A stretch of DNA of 64,000 nucleotides. Origin: Protea cynaroides (taxonomy: Eukaryota; Streptophyta; Magnoliopsida; Proteales; Proteaceae). The stretch is taken from NCBI GenBank assembly GCA_028583415.1, contig CM053272.1, positions 39,232,199-39,296,198 on the forward strand, given 5' to 3'. The translations under genes were made by a program, and so were the position numbers. Positions 34,701-47,300 of the stretch are shown here, in pieces. The notes below the pieces were generated by a model. The model worked only from the letters and a program-made list of their open reading frames with translations. It was not told the DNA's origin and made no database searches. The stretch's first letter is position 1; each line of letters opens with the position of its first letter.

Positions 34701-37272
34701 CTATAGTAATCTTCATTTTCAAAATTGACAGATGGCCGGACTTTCCATCAAATAACCAGACCATTCCAATTTTAGAAATTAATGAAGTGGCTTGTACGAC
34801 TTTCAATTTTCGTTCCATTTCTTCTGTCTCTTCATTTATCCGATAATATTAAATAACTTGTGGAAGCTTTGGTAATCCAAGATAGTACATGCACCATGCG
34901 GCATTGGCAGGTCACGCATTTCTTTTTATTTGTAGAGAAGTAATTATTCTTTATTACTCATTCAGAGAACTCTCCTTTTTTTTTTTGAAACCTAAGATGT
35001 TTAGCCTTTTTTTAAAAATGAATTTCTTGTACTCTTCAGTACAATGCTTAATTTTGAGTGACCTTTTGTCTGCTGAATGAATCAAAAGTCTGAAAATTTT
35101 ATGGGGGGTAGAAATGAGCAATCTTTTAGATAGTTATGGTAGCAGAATATCTGAAAGCGGCAGCATAGTAATATTTGCTAAAGAAGAAAGTTTGACTTCT
35201 ACAGATTACTGGAGAATTTGGCAATGTTCAGGATGCTTTGCTTCAAGTTTCTAGTAGATTGCGGGATAATCTTTTCCCCATTAAAACTGTAGTTGGGAAC
35301 TACACTTCCTCTGCCATCCCAGAGATTAGTTTCTATGGAAGAGGGAGGGAGCCTACTCCTCCTAGGTTGTACCCATCTGTGGGCCTTTCTCATGACATTG
35401 ATCGACAAACTTCTCTAACACAGAGTATGGATCATCTTGGACTTTCCCACAGCTTTGATCGTCCTCCTTCTCCAAGGTTATGGGCGTCTCAGGTAAAATT
35501 TTCTACTTCGTCAATTCTTACAATTGTCATCTTGATCAACATGATGGACATGAGTTAGTCAATCTTCTCAACTTTATGCTTGGTTATCTGTTTGGCTGCA
35601 GACTTTGGGTGGACGAAATCCAAGGGGCATCACTGACGTTGGAAGAGGATTAACAGGTCATAGAAGTGGCATTGAACTTGGCAGGTCAGTATCACATGGT
35701 CCTGCTTTTTCTTTTAAGTTAAAATATTTATGGGAAGGAGGATAAGTAAAGCAACTTCCAATTCACCCTTTGCGCTTCTTTGTTTTAGGTCATGCCCTTA
35801 ATGGTCTCATAATTTGTTGAACAGTTCACTCTAATACTTCTCTGAAAAAATGCATCCTGTATGAAATTATTCACTCGGTGTTTGACTGTTATAACTGCTT
35901 AATCCTGATTTGATGTTCCTAGGCCATCCTAAGGCAAGAACCAATGAGAAACAGTATTGTACTAATGGTCATGTAGGAAGAAATTGATGTAATAATCATC
36001 CCTTCTTGTCACTTTGCCATCAGAAGCAATTGGTTTCACTGGTATATTACTGACATCCACTAGTCTAAATACAATGTTCGATGATATTTACCCACTTGAC
36101 TTTGGCCGTTCAACTCTGGTAGCCAGAATAGGATTTCAGAAGAATTATATTCTAGTATACTACTTTCAGCAGCCTCAAAGAACGAATGATATTGTTTATT
36201 GAGTTGTTGTATTACCATTGTTCTTCTTCTAATAAATTTTTTTTTTCAATAAAAAAATAACCAATGATATTGAAATCAGTTGAACTGTTCATTTATTAGC
36301 CCTTGCTCCTTCAATTTTGTTTACAGTGGAAGCAAATCTGCAATAGTGACAAATACAACTGTTGAGATCATAGTCCCTGAACATGTCCTTGGCTCTGTCT
36401 ATGGTGAAAAAGGCAGCAATCTGAATCGCTTGAGGCAGGTTCGTGTAGTACATCAGCACTTCTTATTGGTTATCTTTTGGTAATTATGCTTTATGTGGTT
36501 ATCTTGAAATATTATTTTATATTTTCATCCTTTTAAGCCTAAGTTTCTCTCCCTCAATAAATGTTATTGTTTTTTTTTGGGTAAGTAAAATTGCAGTTGT
36601 TAAGTTTTCATCTCAAAAGTTGTCAATAAATGTTATTGTTATTATGCATGTGAAGACATACAAAGTTAGATCTCATATTCCCTAATAAGAAATTTATCTG
36701 ACATGCTGAAGAGCCACATATGAAGAGCTACCCTGACTCTTGGAAGGAAATAATCTATTGGTTATTTTTGTGAAAATTTCTATTTAAAAAAAAAAAAAAA
36801 GTTGCCCTCATGAAGGTAAGTTTAGACAACAGAATTGTTTAGATGTATCTGAATCCGGTGTTTGATAGTCGTAGATGCAGCCTGCAGAATCATAGGCATT
36901 TTGACCTTGCAAGTTTCCTTGATAACATTACTAATAAGTTGTCTCAAGAGTTGATGGAACTTACCCATAAAAGAGACACAAAAGACCAAATATAAAATAA
37001 AATACGGAGAAGATTCATAATTCTTTTACTTGACTAGCTAATGTCTTTCATATTCAATGTGTACCCCCCATGCCATTTATCACATGATATCATTTCTACA
37101 ATTCCAACTTTATTGAGCTCTATTTCTCTGGTATTAGATTTCAGGTGCCAAAGTTATAGTACATGATCCTCATCCTGGCGCAAGTGATGGGATGGTCATC
37201 ATATCTGGAACTCCTGATCAGACTCAAGCAGCACAGAGCCTACTCCAAGCTTTTATCTTGAATGGATCTTAA
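28775..37272 (+). CDS. Five-KH-domain RNA-binding protein (HEN4-like)
   Basis: Predicted nuclear RNA-binding protein of the plant poly(C)-binding/HEN4-like group, which acts in pre-mRNA processing. CDS exons: 28775-29413, 33040-33483, 33588-33863, 35205-35492, 35602-35684, 36327-36438, 37138-37272; total 1,977 nt, 658 residues. Five KH domains carry GxxG loops: KH1 about residue 52 (IGGVIGKSGSVVKQF), KH2 about 158 (VGSVMGKGGKIIANI), KH3 about 308 (IGGVIGKGGTIVRAL), KH4 about 399 (VGCLMGKGGMIISEM), KH5 about 590 (LGSVYGEKGSNLNRL). The paired layout (1-2, 3-4, then a linker and KH5) is typical. Start chosen at the first in-frame ATG (MDGPFLSPPAKRP). The donor after exon 2 (GTTCAA) is weak. Intron 1 is 3.6 kb and holds transposon remnants. 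The exact orthologue is not determined. Confidence 0.92.
29994..30030. repeat. T25-G12 homopolymer tract
   Basis: A run of about 25 T immediately followed by about 12 G and further G-rich sequence, preceded by five C. The G tract continues as GGGTGGGTGGGGTGGG and so has four or more G runs. Confidence 0.85.
30470..30590 (+). mobile_element. Possible 3' tail of an RTE-type LINE
   Basis: The sequence encodes FSMDPRVLQQKRILVADPT then a stop, followed by TAGTTGGGATATGGCT. This resembles the common plant RTE 3' ending (VADPT, stop, then a TTGGGATAAGGCT-like word). The piece is short and the link to the antisense fragment at 31085-31650 is unclear. Confidence 0.4.
31085..31650 (-). mobile_element. 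RTE-type LINE endonuclease fragment
   Basis: On the minus strand the reading gives MRRRRINIACVHETKWKGK, then a degenerate stretch, then YGFGDRNEERT, which correspond to the QETKW and GFGDRNEEG blocks of RTE-clade apurinic endonucleases. Several stops and a short internal duplication (AAGTTTATGGTTATC twice, 31513-31542) break it. The reverse transcriptase part is absent. Confidence 0.65.
31778..32622. mobile_element. PIF/Harbinger-like non-autonomous element
   Basis: Ends are GGCTATGTTTGGTATCATTT and, inverted, GGCTGTGTTTGGTATCATTT, flanked by TTA on both sides (31775-31777 and 32623-32625). The 3-bp TTA duplication and the G-rich TGTTTGG end are characteristic of Tourist/Harbinger elements. 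The 845-bp interior has no transposase; it contains a (GTC)n run near 32250-32290. It lies in intron 1 of the KH gene. Confidence 0.85.
33864..35204 (+). other. Intron 3 of the KH gene
   Basis: A 1.3-kb intron, donor GTGCAA, acceptor TCTACAG. No recognisable gene or clear element inside. Confidence 0.7.
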
Positions 37273-40200
37273 CTGGACTGTCATCATCAGATCATAATCA
37301 TTCCCTGCGATTGTTTTCTTTAAAGGGAGGAAGAGGACCAAACAATTTGTCGCTTGCCTGTTTCTACTGATATTGGCTTTGGTGGTAAGAGTTGTGGGTT
37401 TATTCCAACTATCATGAGATTATTTAAAACGCTTGACACCCTTTCTTTTTCTTCTTTAGAGCACCTAATATGATAAATGACATGTACATTTTTGTAGCCT
37501 TTTCCTAGTAGAAGGTTCTCTGACAAAACTTAAATTCTGAAAAAGAACAGGAATGAAATCTATAGTCCTGAATTTATATTGACATTTGTCAGTAGGGAAT
37601 AGGAGGAGGATTCTATCAGATTTTTTTACCTATAATTGGTAAAATCTGTAGCTGCACTGCTTGTTGAGAGAGAGATGGGAGTGGAAAAGTCAAAAAGAGA
37701 TTTGGTTTTATTCTTTTTATTTTAAAATTTTCTTAATTTTATATTATTTTGGATTAATTTTTTTTTTATTTCGTTACTAATACTGGAAGAAACAAAACCA
37801 TACGACGAGAAACAAGAACCTCACGACCAACGTACTGACTAGTTAGCAGAATGTGAAACCACAACACGCAAATCACTACAGAAAAACAAATAGACTGATC
37901 GAAGTCCTGTTTGTCCTGTCTTATTTTAGTCTGTCGGAACCACTTAAGTCAAACATCTGCTGTAAAATGCTTTCAAACTGGAGTGACATTTATTATGTGA
38001 ATTTCCATATTTATTTTTAAAGAAGAGGGGAGGACGAGAATTCACACATTTTAATTTGTATTGCTTTTAATGTGTAAAGATGCAATTACCAATACATACA
38101 GTACACTAGGGCAACTATGATTGTGGTAAATTGTGTATGACGTTAGTGGGCAAAATGTGAGTGACCATTTTGCCCATTCAGATGGACAAAAAGAACCCAG
38201 AAAAGATTTGGCTGAATGGTGAAAACTGTAACTGAATAAAGACGAGGCATCAAATTAACAGACTAATAGTCTTGCTTTCTTCTATTCATCAAGGAAGGGC
38301 TATGAAGGTCTCTAATTTAACTAGGTCCATCATAACTGGTCAATCATGAAGAAACAGGATCATAAATCTCATGGAACCAATGTTGAGTTTTAGGGAGGTA
38401 GGAAACCCCAGTTCTACTAAAGGAGGGATGGCAAAGTGAGGGAGTTCTGGTGGAGCTTGTAGGGAGGGTAGAACCCCAAGGCTGGATTCTCTTGACCAAG
38501 ACTTCCTGAAGGTTGGACGCTGAAGGTAGGCTTTTTTTATTCATTCCCCCCCCTCTCTCTCTCTCTCAATTTTTCTGAGAGTGGGGACTCACTCACAAAC
38601 CCACAAAGTTCCTTTGTACCAAAGCAATGACATTACATCATCACTGGGTTGCCACTGGATCATATAACAGATTTGTTCTTCTGAGTTTTGTATTGTATTT
38701 GTTTTGCTGTATATTTTTGTGTAATAGTATGATCTTGAACAATTTCATGGGTGTGCATGGCATCCATTATAATCTTTGCCCAAGTGAGAAGGAATAATAT
38801 TCACAGCATATTACATCTGAACTCTAAAGAGATATGGGCATGTTTAGCTGGCAATGGTAATAGTTTCCTTGAGTTGCAAAATTGGTTCCTTTGTAATTGC
38901 TCTATATAAATCAGTCCAGAATCAATCTTGTATGATCAAGTAAGTTTCCTGATGATCTATTTGTTTTGACGTAAAATTTTACGAGTTAAATTTTTTTTCA
39001 TCATTTGTTTCCAGGAAGTAAAAGAAAGACAAACTTTCATTTCCGTCTTTAGAGATAACTATATTTTCTCTTTGAAACAAATATTGAAAAATTTTCATGT
39101 TAAAACAAACTGAACTGATGTTGCAAACATTAAAGATTGCCAACAGCCATTGTAGTGTTAGCCACCAAGATACGCATTCTCTCCTTGTTAAGGATCCCTT
39201 GAGACCCAAGAATGTTTCATCAAATCAGCTATTTTGAACTGAAACCTTGCATTTCCAACTCTTAAAACCGAAAATGATATATGGTAAACCAGTCAAACAA
39301 TGAATGCCACATGCACTCCTCTTCCCCATTGGACATTGTTGAAAAAGTACTGATGTTGGGTGTGAAGGATGAAGGCACAATTTGACTGGTAGACAATCGT
39401 GAAGAGATTTCCGAGAAAAAGATGGTAAACCTTATGAGAGTAGGAATTGTTCACAGCTAAAGCCAAAGTCAAGATACGGGGAAGCATTTGTATTTTTTAC
39501 TGATCAACTGTTGATTCTTCATTACAGATTGAACGTTAACTAGCAATTCCTGACCATAATGTTTGTGAATTAGTATTTCTTTTTTCTTTTCATGAAATGG
39601 TGAATTAGTGATGGGGAGGTTTGTGTACTTTACCTTTATTTTTAAGATGTGGATTCTTTGATGGCCGTGTTTGCTGCGACCGCCAATGGGACCAGATGAC
39701 AGGAGTAGGGCAACAATGGGAGATGCTGCTGTAGCTTCCATTCTGCCTTGAGAATCTTTTCCCTCATTTTTATATATCTATTGGCTGTGTTCAAGTAGAT
39801 TTTAGTGGATCGAGATCATCTTCAATTGGTACGATAATCAGAGGAGTGCTAGTGGCCGCTCGATGAGCGAGATCTGATGCTTCTCCCATATAAATCCAGT
39901 TACTTTTTTGTCTTAAGGTGTTCATCCAATCCATTAAAGATGAACGACCGATCTGGGCGTCACGTGTGATTAAAATCCGATGCCTATAACTCTCCGATTG
40001 AGTTACAAAAGGAATAAATGAGGTAGCATGTGGGTCACCCACTGACATTTCTTTGATATTCCTCCAACGGAGCAGACAAGGGAGAGAGCTTCCTATTTCT
40101 ACGCTGCTTCTATTGCAGCTTATTGTGAATTGTCTACATGAACAGCAGCAGCTTAAGAGGCAGCTGCAACAACCCCATCTACTGCCTACTAGGATTTTGG

Positions 40201-41205
40201 AAGGGAGAGAAAAGAAATAAGAAAAGGAAAAAGCGTCCATTCAATGGTTGACAAATCATCAAGAATAAAGAGGACACTGGTTTGTATAAATTAGTAATAT
40301 TCATTTTCGTTTATGGGCAATTTTGTTATAACAAACATTGAATAGGTATATTGGAAAACTAAAATCAGACGTGAGTGATTGATTATAAGTAATTTTCCCA
40401 CACACTCTTCACAGGAAACGTCTGGCTCCGGATGGTTCATGGGGGGGGGTCGGATGAATCCGACCCTCCATTCGGGCCGACAAGTCGAGCCGATAGAGTG
40501 ATTGATTCATCACAGGCGACCATCCCGAATTTTCCCGGGGATGAGACGATTTGAATCACTCTTCACAGTCATGAATGATCGAGTGCCGCGTCATGGTCAC
40601 TACCTTACTGGCGGATAATCAACTCCATGTCACGCATCAGTTGGAAGGATTGGGATTCTCTGTGGGTAGGTCACTCTTGTAATGATGCGTAATCAAGATT
40701 TCATCCATTCAAAATGAATCCGAATGTATCTTAATGCACTTTGCGTGAATCGAGTATATATCCATCCGCTCAAAATGGATGGATCGTCGTTGCACAGTTC
40801 GTCATTAGAGAAGATCTTTTTCTTAATGGGGCCAACTAATCCGAAGTCAGATCAGAAACGGACGGGCGCTTATCGCACCTGCAAGTCCTAATACGGTGTA
40901 CGTACGAACCTCCGGGGTTATCCCTCGCTATAACCACAAGTACACCTGCAATGATGGGTAGGAACAGGACTGGATAAAGGGTACATGCCTTGTTTGTTCT
41001 CCAGTGGGAGCTAAACAGAGGAAAAGGGGAAACAGAATCTTGCCTGCCTGTACGGAATTTCGTTAAAAGCTCCAAAAGCTTAACGAAGGCTCTTCTCTGT
41101 CTATCTCTCTCTACAAACAAAGACACCGGAGAACATATTTTGCTCTGAGTCGTAGCGTGCTCCAAACCTGCAACTTTCATTCAACTTAGGGTTAGGGTTT
41201 CATTC
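37273..41205. other. Intergenic region between the KH and GATA genes
   Basis: It contains the KH 3' UTR, AT-rich sequence, a short (CT)n near 38553-38568, and a GC-richer segment at about 40420-40900 just upstream of the GATA leader. Frames on the minus strand at 39469-39741 and 39791-40240 show no recognisable protein. Confidence 0.6.
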
Positions 41206-41272
41206 ATGGAATTCTAGCAGGCGGTGGCACGTTTCTGGGACAGAGCAGGTTATGAGTTTGTGGTTAGGGTTT
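41187..41272 (+). promoter_or_regulatory. Telo-box motifs in the GATA gene leader/promoter
   Basis: TAGGGTTAGGGTTT at 41187-41200 and TTAGGGTTT at 41264-41272 are telo-box elements (AAACCCTA inverted), commonly found near transcription starts of plant genes expressed in dividing tissue. The function here is inferred from the motif only. Confidence 0.55.
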
Positions 41273-41313
41273 GAGTTCCTTTTCTCTCCACGGACATTGT
41301 AATGTTCGACTGA
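41206..41313 (+). promoter_or_regulatory. Three upstream ORFs, the last two chained to the main start codon
   Basis: uORF1 is ATG GAA TTC TAG (41206-41217). uORF2 (41252-41302) has 16 codons and ends TAA. uORF3 (ATG TTC GAC TGA, 41302-41313) starts on the last base of that stop (TAATG), and the main ATG (41313) starts on the last base of the uORF3 stop (TGATG). This arrangement could couple termination to reinitiation and limit GATA protein synthesis. The transcription start is not visible, so inclusion in the mRNA is assumed. Confidence 0.7.
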
Positions 41314-44300
41314 TGGCCACGGGGAACCCGCAGCCACTGCAAATTCGCCCTTACGAGGGACATGACGACCATATGCAGATTCCTATCCAGATCGATGATG
41401 AAGAAGGTGGATACGAAAGTGATGGTATTGGTGGTGGCGGTGATGACGCCATGGATGAGGTTGATGAAATCCAGATGAATTCGGGAAACCTTGTCGATCG
41501 CAATGTTGTTGCACTGTCTTCTCGGACGAGTGAGCTCACCTTGTCATTTGAAGGCGAAGTTTACGTCTTCCATGCCGTCACCCCTGAAAAGGTACGTGTA
41601 AATTTTTTTTCTTCTCATTGTCTTATACACTTATTCCCAGATACCCTCTTCATTTCTCGCCTGGTTGTTCCAGACATCTCTTGTTTTCTTTATTTTTTTA
41701 TTTTTTCGTACGTAAAATTGATTTTATAGTTAAGACTCCCCAATTTCAAGATTATTTGTACGTATTACTAGTGGATTCTGGGCTTTTATTTACTCTCCTG
41801 ATTTGTTTTGCTGAATTCTGGTGATTCAGTAGACTCTCCTTTCGGTTTTGTTACTATGGCAAAATCCAGTATTCGGAGAACATTTGGGGAACCCGTTTAG
41901 CATTTATTTGTAGCGCATGGCCAACATTCTGTGGTTTGAACTCACATGGTTTTTCAGTTCCCCTTCCGGTCTGCCATGCAGTATATGGTTCATAATTCAT
42001 AAACATGAAACCTGTTCATATGTGGTGGGACAATGTAGGTCAGCGTCCCTACGTAAATGACCAAATTATCTGTGGTATAATATGGAGTTACTTATCCATT
42101 TATTTATTCTTTGCTGTTGGTTTGTAACGAGGGAAGAATATGATACCAATAAGGAGCTGCATTGAAGAGAAACCAGTTAGGGACACAGATTGTAGTATGA
42201 ACTGTAATGATTGATCCTGCAATGAAGATCTTATCTTCTTGAGATTCCCCCTGGAGCTGGAAGAGGTTCAGGCTCCATCTCCTTTTTTTTTTTTTTTGGC
42301 TTAACTGGAATGCTTTAGTTCATGTTTGTGATTGAGTTATCTGTGTAGAAATTCTTATGTAAAGCAGCTCTATTGGGATTTGTTTGTCCTTTGGCCACAA
42401 CTAGCTTATGGCTTTGTTCAGATTTTCTATAAAGAAGCTTCTTTCTCTAATCAGTTCCATTTTAGAACATCTAATGGGAAAATAAAAATTAAAGGAGGTG
42501 AACCTAGGTGATTTTCCATTCATAGCTTTGGTTTCCGTTTCTAGAAAGTGGGAGGTCTTTGGGGGGGTGAGCCAGGTGGTGTCTTGATTGGGCCAGAAAT
42601 GGCATGGGAGCACTGGTCCTGCACAATTCATTCAATCTTTGTTGAGGTTTTAAAATTAAAGTATTATTGGGAGATCTGTATGTACTTGTTACTTTTGTGA
42701 CCATGGTCACAGTGACCACCCTGAAATCCATTATGGATGTAATGGTTGACATATTTTTGTTGGAATTTTTATTATATGGTGTTGAGCAAAATGTGGCTGC
42801 TCTAGTCATTTAAGTCTCTTGGTTGACAAAAAGACCAACTTCGGCCTTTTTTTTGTCATTTTAGGAAATCTTTTCTCTTCACTTCTAATTTTGTATGAAT
42901 ACTTATTTGACACATATATGGGCTGACCAAGAGATTGATAGTTTTTAAAAAAGAGTTTTATTCTATGCTTAGAACTTTCTTGAAAAAATATGGAGGGTAA
43001 TTTACGAGTACCTCACCTGTAGTTTGCCCATAATCTAGGTGCACTCCAAATGTTTCAAACAATTACAAAGACATCTCCTAAAATCAAAACAAATTACAAA
43101 AATACCCAGTCCGTTAGTCATTTTCCGTTAACTGACAACGCAATAACTTTAATACCCAAAATGCCCTCACTCTTGCCTAACTCTATTCTCCACTGAATCT
43201 AGGGCTTTGATTCTTGTTTTTCGACGATATTTGCGTAGATGGAGGTTATATACGAAATGTTGGTGGATCATTTATTTGCTTCTTTAGGTGCTATCCTTCA
43301 TTGGAATTTGACAACCAAAATGGTGATTCTGGTAGTGGAGCTTGCAAGAGGAAGTCGAGATGGGCAGCTGAGGAACCGACACTTGTTCTCTAACTGCCTG
43401 ACATTATGAGGAACTCACAGGAGGTATTGCCAGCAACCACAGTGGGGGCCTCTGGCAGCAATGATATACGGAAGTATATTAGCGCGGTAAATAGTAAGAG
43501 TATGAACGGTGAGAAGAGCCAGCTGACGGTGACGGCAACGGCTACGGCTACAATCATCTTCAGAGGAACCCGTTTGGGGGGCCGCCTGGCCTCAGTAGCT
43601 GCAGCATTCTCAGCTAGAGTGCCCAACCCCAGAGTCCCCGGAGGTACCAGGATCTCTGGTTTTGGAGCTTGACGACTATGTCCTTCACCCTCACTAGGAA
43701 GCTTAGCTTCTGACCCACTCTCTTAAAAACGAGCTATTCCGGCTGCACTATTACCGTTGTCCCACTTGGAGGCTTCATCGTCGCTTGATATACCATTTGG
43801 GTTCCCCCATGGTCGTCACCATCCTAAAGAAGTGCGCTGACATCCTACGCCCTTGTTCCTCGCCGATACCCAACTGTTGGAAATTGCCGACAATGATGGG
43901 TAGTTGAGATTGCCCAGCTGTCCCGCCCATCAGGCACCATTGCAATCGGCATTCATTTATTGTCGTCGTAGTTTGGGCTAAGTCAAAAAGATTCCCTTCT
44001 CTGTAAGCGACTCTCCAAGGTGATACGTTGAGCGATGACCCCTACTATGACAGCAAAAGCCATTGTTTTGTTGTCCGTCCAACCAGCCCGAGAAATGAGA
44101 TCTGATGCATACTTACTTGAGATAGGCGCTCGTAGAGCCCTTGAGCAGGTCGCTAACACTGACAGGGGGTCACTGAAAATAGGGTGTGTGCATGCGTGTC
44201 TTTTCCTTCGTGCATAGAAGGAGAAAGAGGGGTATATTTGTCCATTTAGTCTTTAAGTTTGACACCATCCACAAAAGGGTACAGTTGTAATTGTTTGAAA

Positions 44301-47300
44301 TGTTTGGGGTGTACTTAGTTTAGGACAAACTACAGGGGAGGGACCCGTAATTTTTCTAAATATGAGTTATTAATGGAAACAGGTTGTCAGACTATCTGCT
44401 AATCTATGCTGTATAATTCGTTCTATGTTAATAGCCATAAATATATATAAAATTGTGCACTACTTTATGCACTTACACACAAACATGAATAGATTCTAAT
44501 GGATATGGCATATTCATTTTTTTTTTCTTTTTAATTTTATACTGTTTTTGCATATATTGAACAAGGACAAACTTTTCAGAGGCTGCCTTGGTAAGCTTCT
44601 CAAAGCAGCCCAAATACACTGGTTAGTGGCACCCACCGCAAGGAGCTACAACCCCTTATTTATGCAGCTACAACTGCTAGAGAGTACATAACCTCACTAT
44701 CAAGCACATACACAATTTATAGAATGCTCTAAATAAAGCTTAACACATACAAATCCCTCCCAGTTCAATTGGTATTTACTTGGGCTACAAATCTCAAACT
44801 TTAGCCAAATATAGGAACACATGAAATGGGGAATTGACCAAGGAGGTTACCTACAATGTCTGGTGATCACTGGGGATTTTTCCGGTTTGATGACAACGAT
44901 TGATGAAGCTCTCCTTCCTTCCTTTCTCTTCTTTTCTCTTCCTTGCTTTTTCACTTCTCTTCCTTTCCCACTTTACCAAACTACTTGATGTTTGTATTCA
45001 AAGCTTCAACCACCACCACTCAATTGCCATTAATGGAACAATCAATGAATGAGTAAGTTTTCTAGGGTTTGGGGATGGGAGCTCTCTCACTCTCACTTAG
45101 GACTTCTCAATGTAACTCAAGAGTACTTATAAAAATGAACCAAATGCTACTTTTATAAGTTCCCAAATAACATGGTTGAAAGTTCCAATCAGAAGGACTA
45201 TAGAAGATCAAGAATTGGTTACCGGTTCAACAACAAATCAACCTGAATCACTCCCTGCTGCGTATGACAGTCTAATACAGGACTCGACATCAACTGCAAA
45301 ATTTGACAGCCAGACTGAGGAGCGAGATTTATGAGGGTTGAATGCACCCCATCAGTTTGTTCAACGTTTCTCAGAAGGGTTCAACATCGACGGGTAGTCT
45401 GTTGAGTGTTGACTTTGGCCCGACGTCGACGATGAGAATTCATTGTTGGACCAAGGATTTTCAGTTTGACTCCTTGTCAACCTCCAAATCCATGAGTTGG
45501 TTCACCTAGTTGACTCGGACCTGTTGCATGTCTACTGTCTAAGCTCTGTCCACCTCATCTGGCCAACTAACTCTGATTTCTGTACCATACGATCAACTGA
45601 CATAATACAAATGCCGCTGAGTCAAGCTGCCACCCACGCATGTCCACTGCACTGAGCATTCACCACAGCTCCACTGACATAGTGTGTTGACAACAGTGAC
45701 AATAGCACAAGCGGGTGTGCTTAACAAAGTGGACCCCAAGTCCCCCACTCGCATTTAAAATTTCAGCACAAACAGAGTTTGCCATCTGGCAAAATGGAGC
45801 TTTGGAAATTCAGGATCACAGTAGAATGCTCAAAACCTGATAGTGTGTTGACAACAATGACAACAACGCAAGCATGTATTGGCATGCATCCCATGTATGT
45901 CCATGCATGTCAATATGGGAAGGGTATTTGATTAAAAGAGGTACTGAAATTTTGCACACGAGTAACCATGGCGTGTACTATCTATCAAATGGTCGGAATT
46001 GCCACATCATTCTTTCATGTGGCGCAGGGAGGATGGTTCACTTTGCTAAGCATATCAAAGGGGGCTGAGAGAGAGCTTTTCCCCTTGAATAATTTTATTT
46101 TCTCTAGCTATCTCTTCTATGAACCATTAGTTGTCAAATGGTATATGGAACAACGGTTTCTATAATACTTGAAATTTGTTGTTGTTAGTATTTTATGTGT
46201 TACAGCATAGAAAGTAAGAGAAGCTGGAGAGAATCAATGTGTGATTCCTCTTCTCTTAGCATTCACTATTTATAGACAAAATAAAAGAGGTAAAGTGATA
46301 GGTCTAGGACTTTTTAAAATAAGAAGTCCTAGTTACAAAGTAAATAGAAGTTCTACATGTCAACATGACAAAGACTCTCATGACTAAAGGATAAAGAGAA
46401 GCAAATCTATTCTAATTAAGGAGAAGGTGAGAGGCTTTAGAGTCCTAATTATAAGTAAGAAGGATAGGATAGGCCACAGGGTCTCTTAAATAAATCGGTA
46501 TTGGGCTTGATTATATATCACTAAACAATTAAATATTTAAACACTAAATTAATTGGTAATGGGCCTTAATAAACAGGCCTATACTTTTATAATAATATTA
46601 GTTAACACCCCTTCAATTTGGAACATGGGGGAATGTGGGAGCTTCAACTTGGAACAATGTAGCAGCAAAAGCAACAACAACAGTATAAAAGCAGTAGCAA
46701 TAGTAACAACAACATAATATAAGTCATTGTGAACAAGTAATAGTAGTAGTAGTAGCAACATAGTATAGGTCACTGTGAATTAAGTAGTAGTAGTAGTAGG
46801 AGCTGAAATAGTGGTGGCTGCTCACCTAACAAAGAAGCTTAAACGACTCTCAAAACGACAATCCAGATGATTGCTCTGATACTATGTAACAAAATAGAAA
46901 ATGAGAGAAGATGGAGAAAATCAATGTGGTTCTTTTGCTCGAAGCTTCTGTTTCTATGATAAAGCCACCAAGATGAAAGATCATGTGTGCTGCCCTCAAG
47001 TTGCTTCATGAAAATAAGATATGCATGCCATAGACACCCCATATTGATGTAAGGGAGGGCGAGGGGTAAAAACAATTGGTTGAAGACACAGGTAATGAAT
47101 GGGCTTGTTAAGGCATGAGAAAGGAGTCTCTAAAAGCAAGGGTGGTCATTGATCAGCTCGACCGCAGGGAGAGAGTGGTCGTTGGTCAGCTCGACCACAG
47201 GTTGCAGTATCCGAACTAAAAAACCTGCTTGATATTTCTATCCCCAACCCACATGATCAACTATTTTCCACTCGGAGACCCACTTAGCAGTCATTATTTA

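Noticed and set aside
39791..40240. 149-codon minus-strand frame between the KH and GATA genes
   Set aside because: No recognisable domain and no conserved motif; cysteine-rich start comes from a GCAGCAG-rich stretch. Likely a chance frame.
40405..40570. Possible small element between two CACTCTTCACAG words
   Set aside because: No inverted ends or poly(A) tail were seen, so the repeat may be coincidental.
40836..41180. 114-codon minus-strand frame next to the GATA leader
   Set aside because: It is antisense to the GATA leader/promoter and matches no known family by eye.
41271..41312. Extension of the GATA protein from a TTG codon
   Set aside because: Non-ATG start with an ATG just downstream at 41313; this stretch instead overlaps the upstream ORFs.
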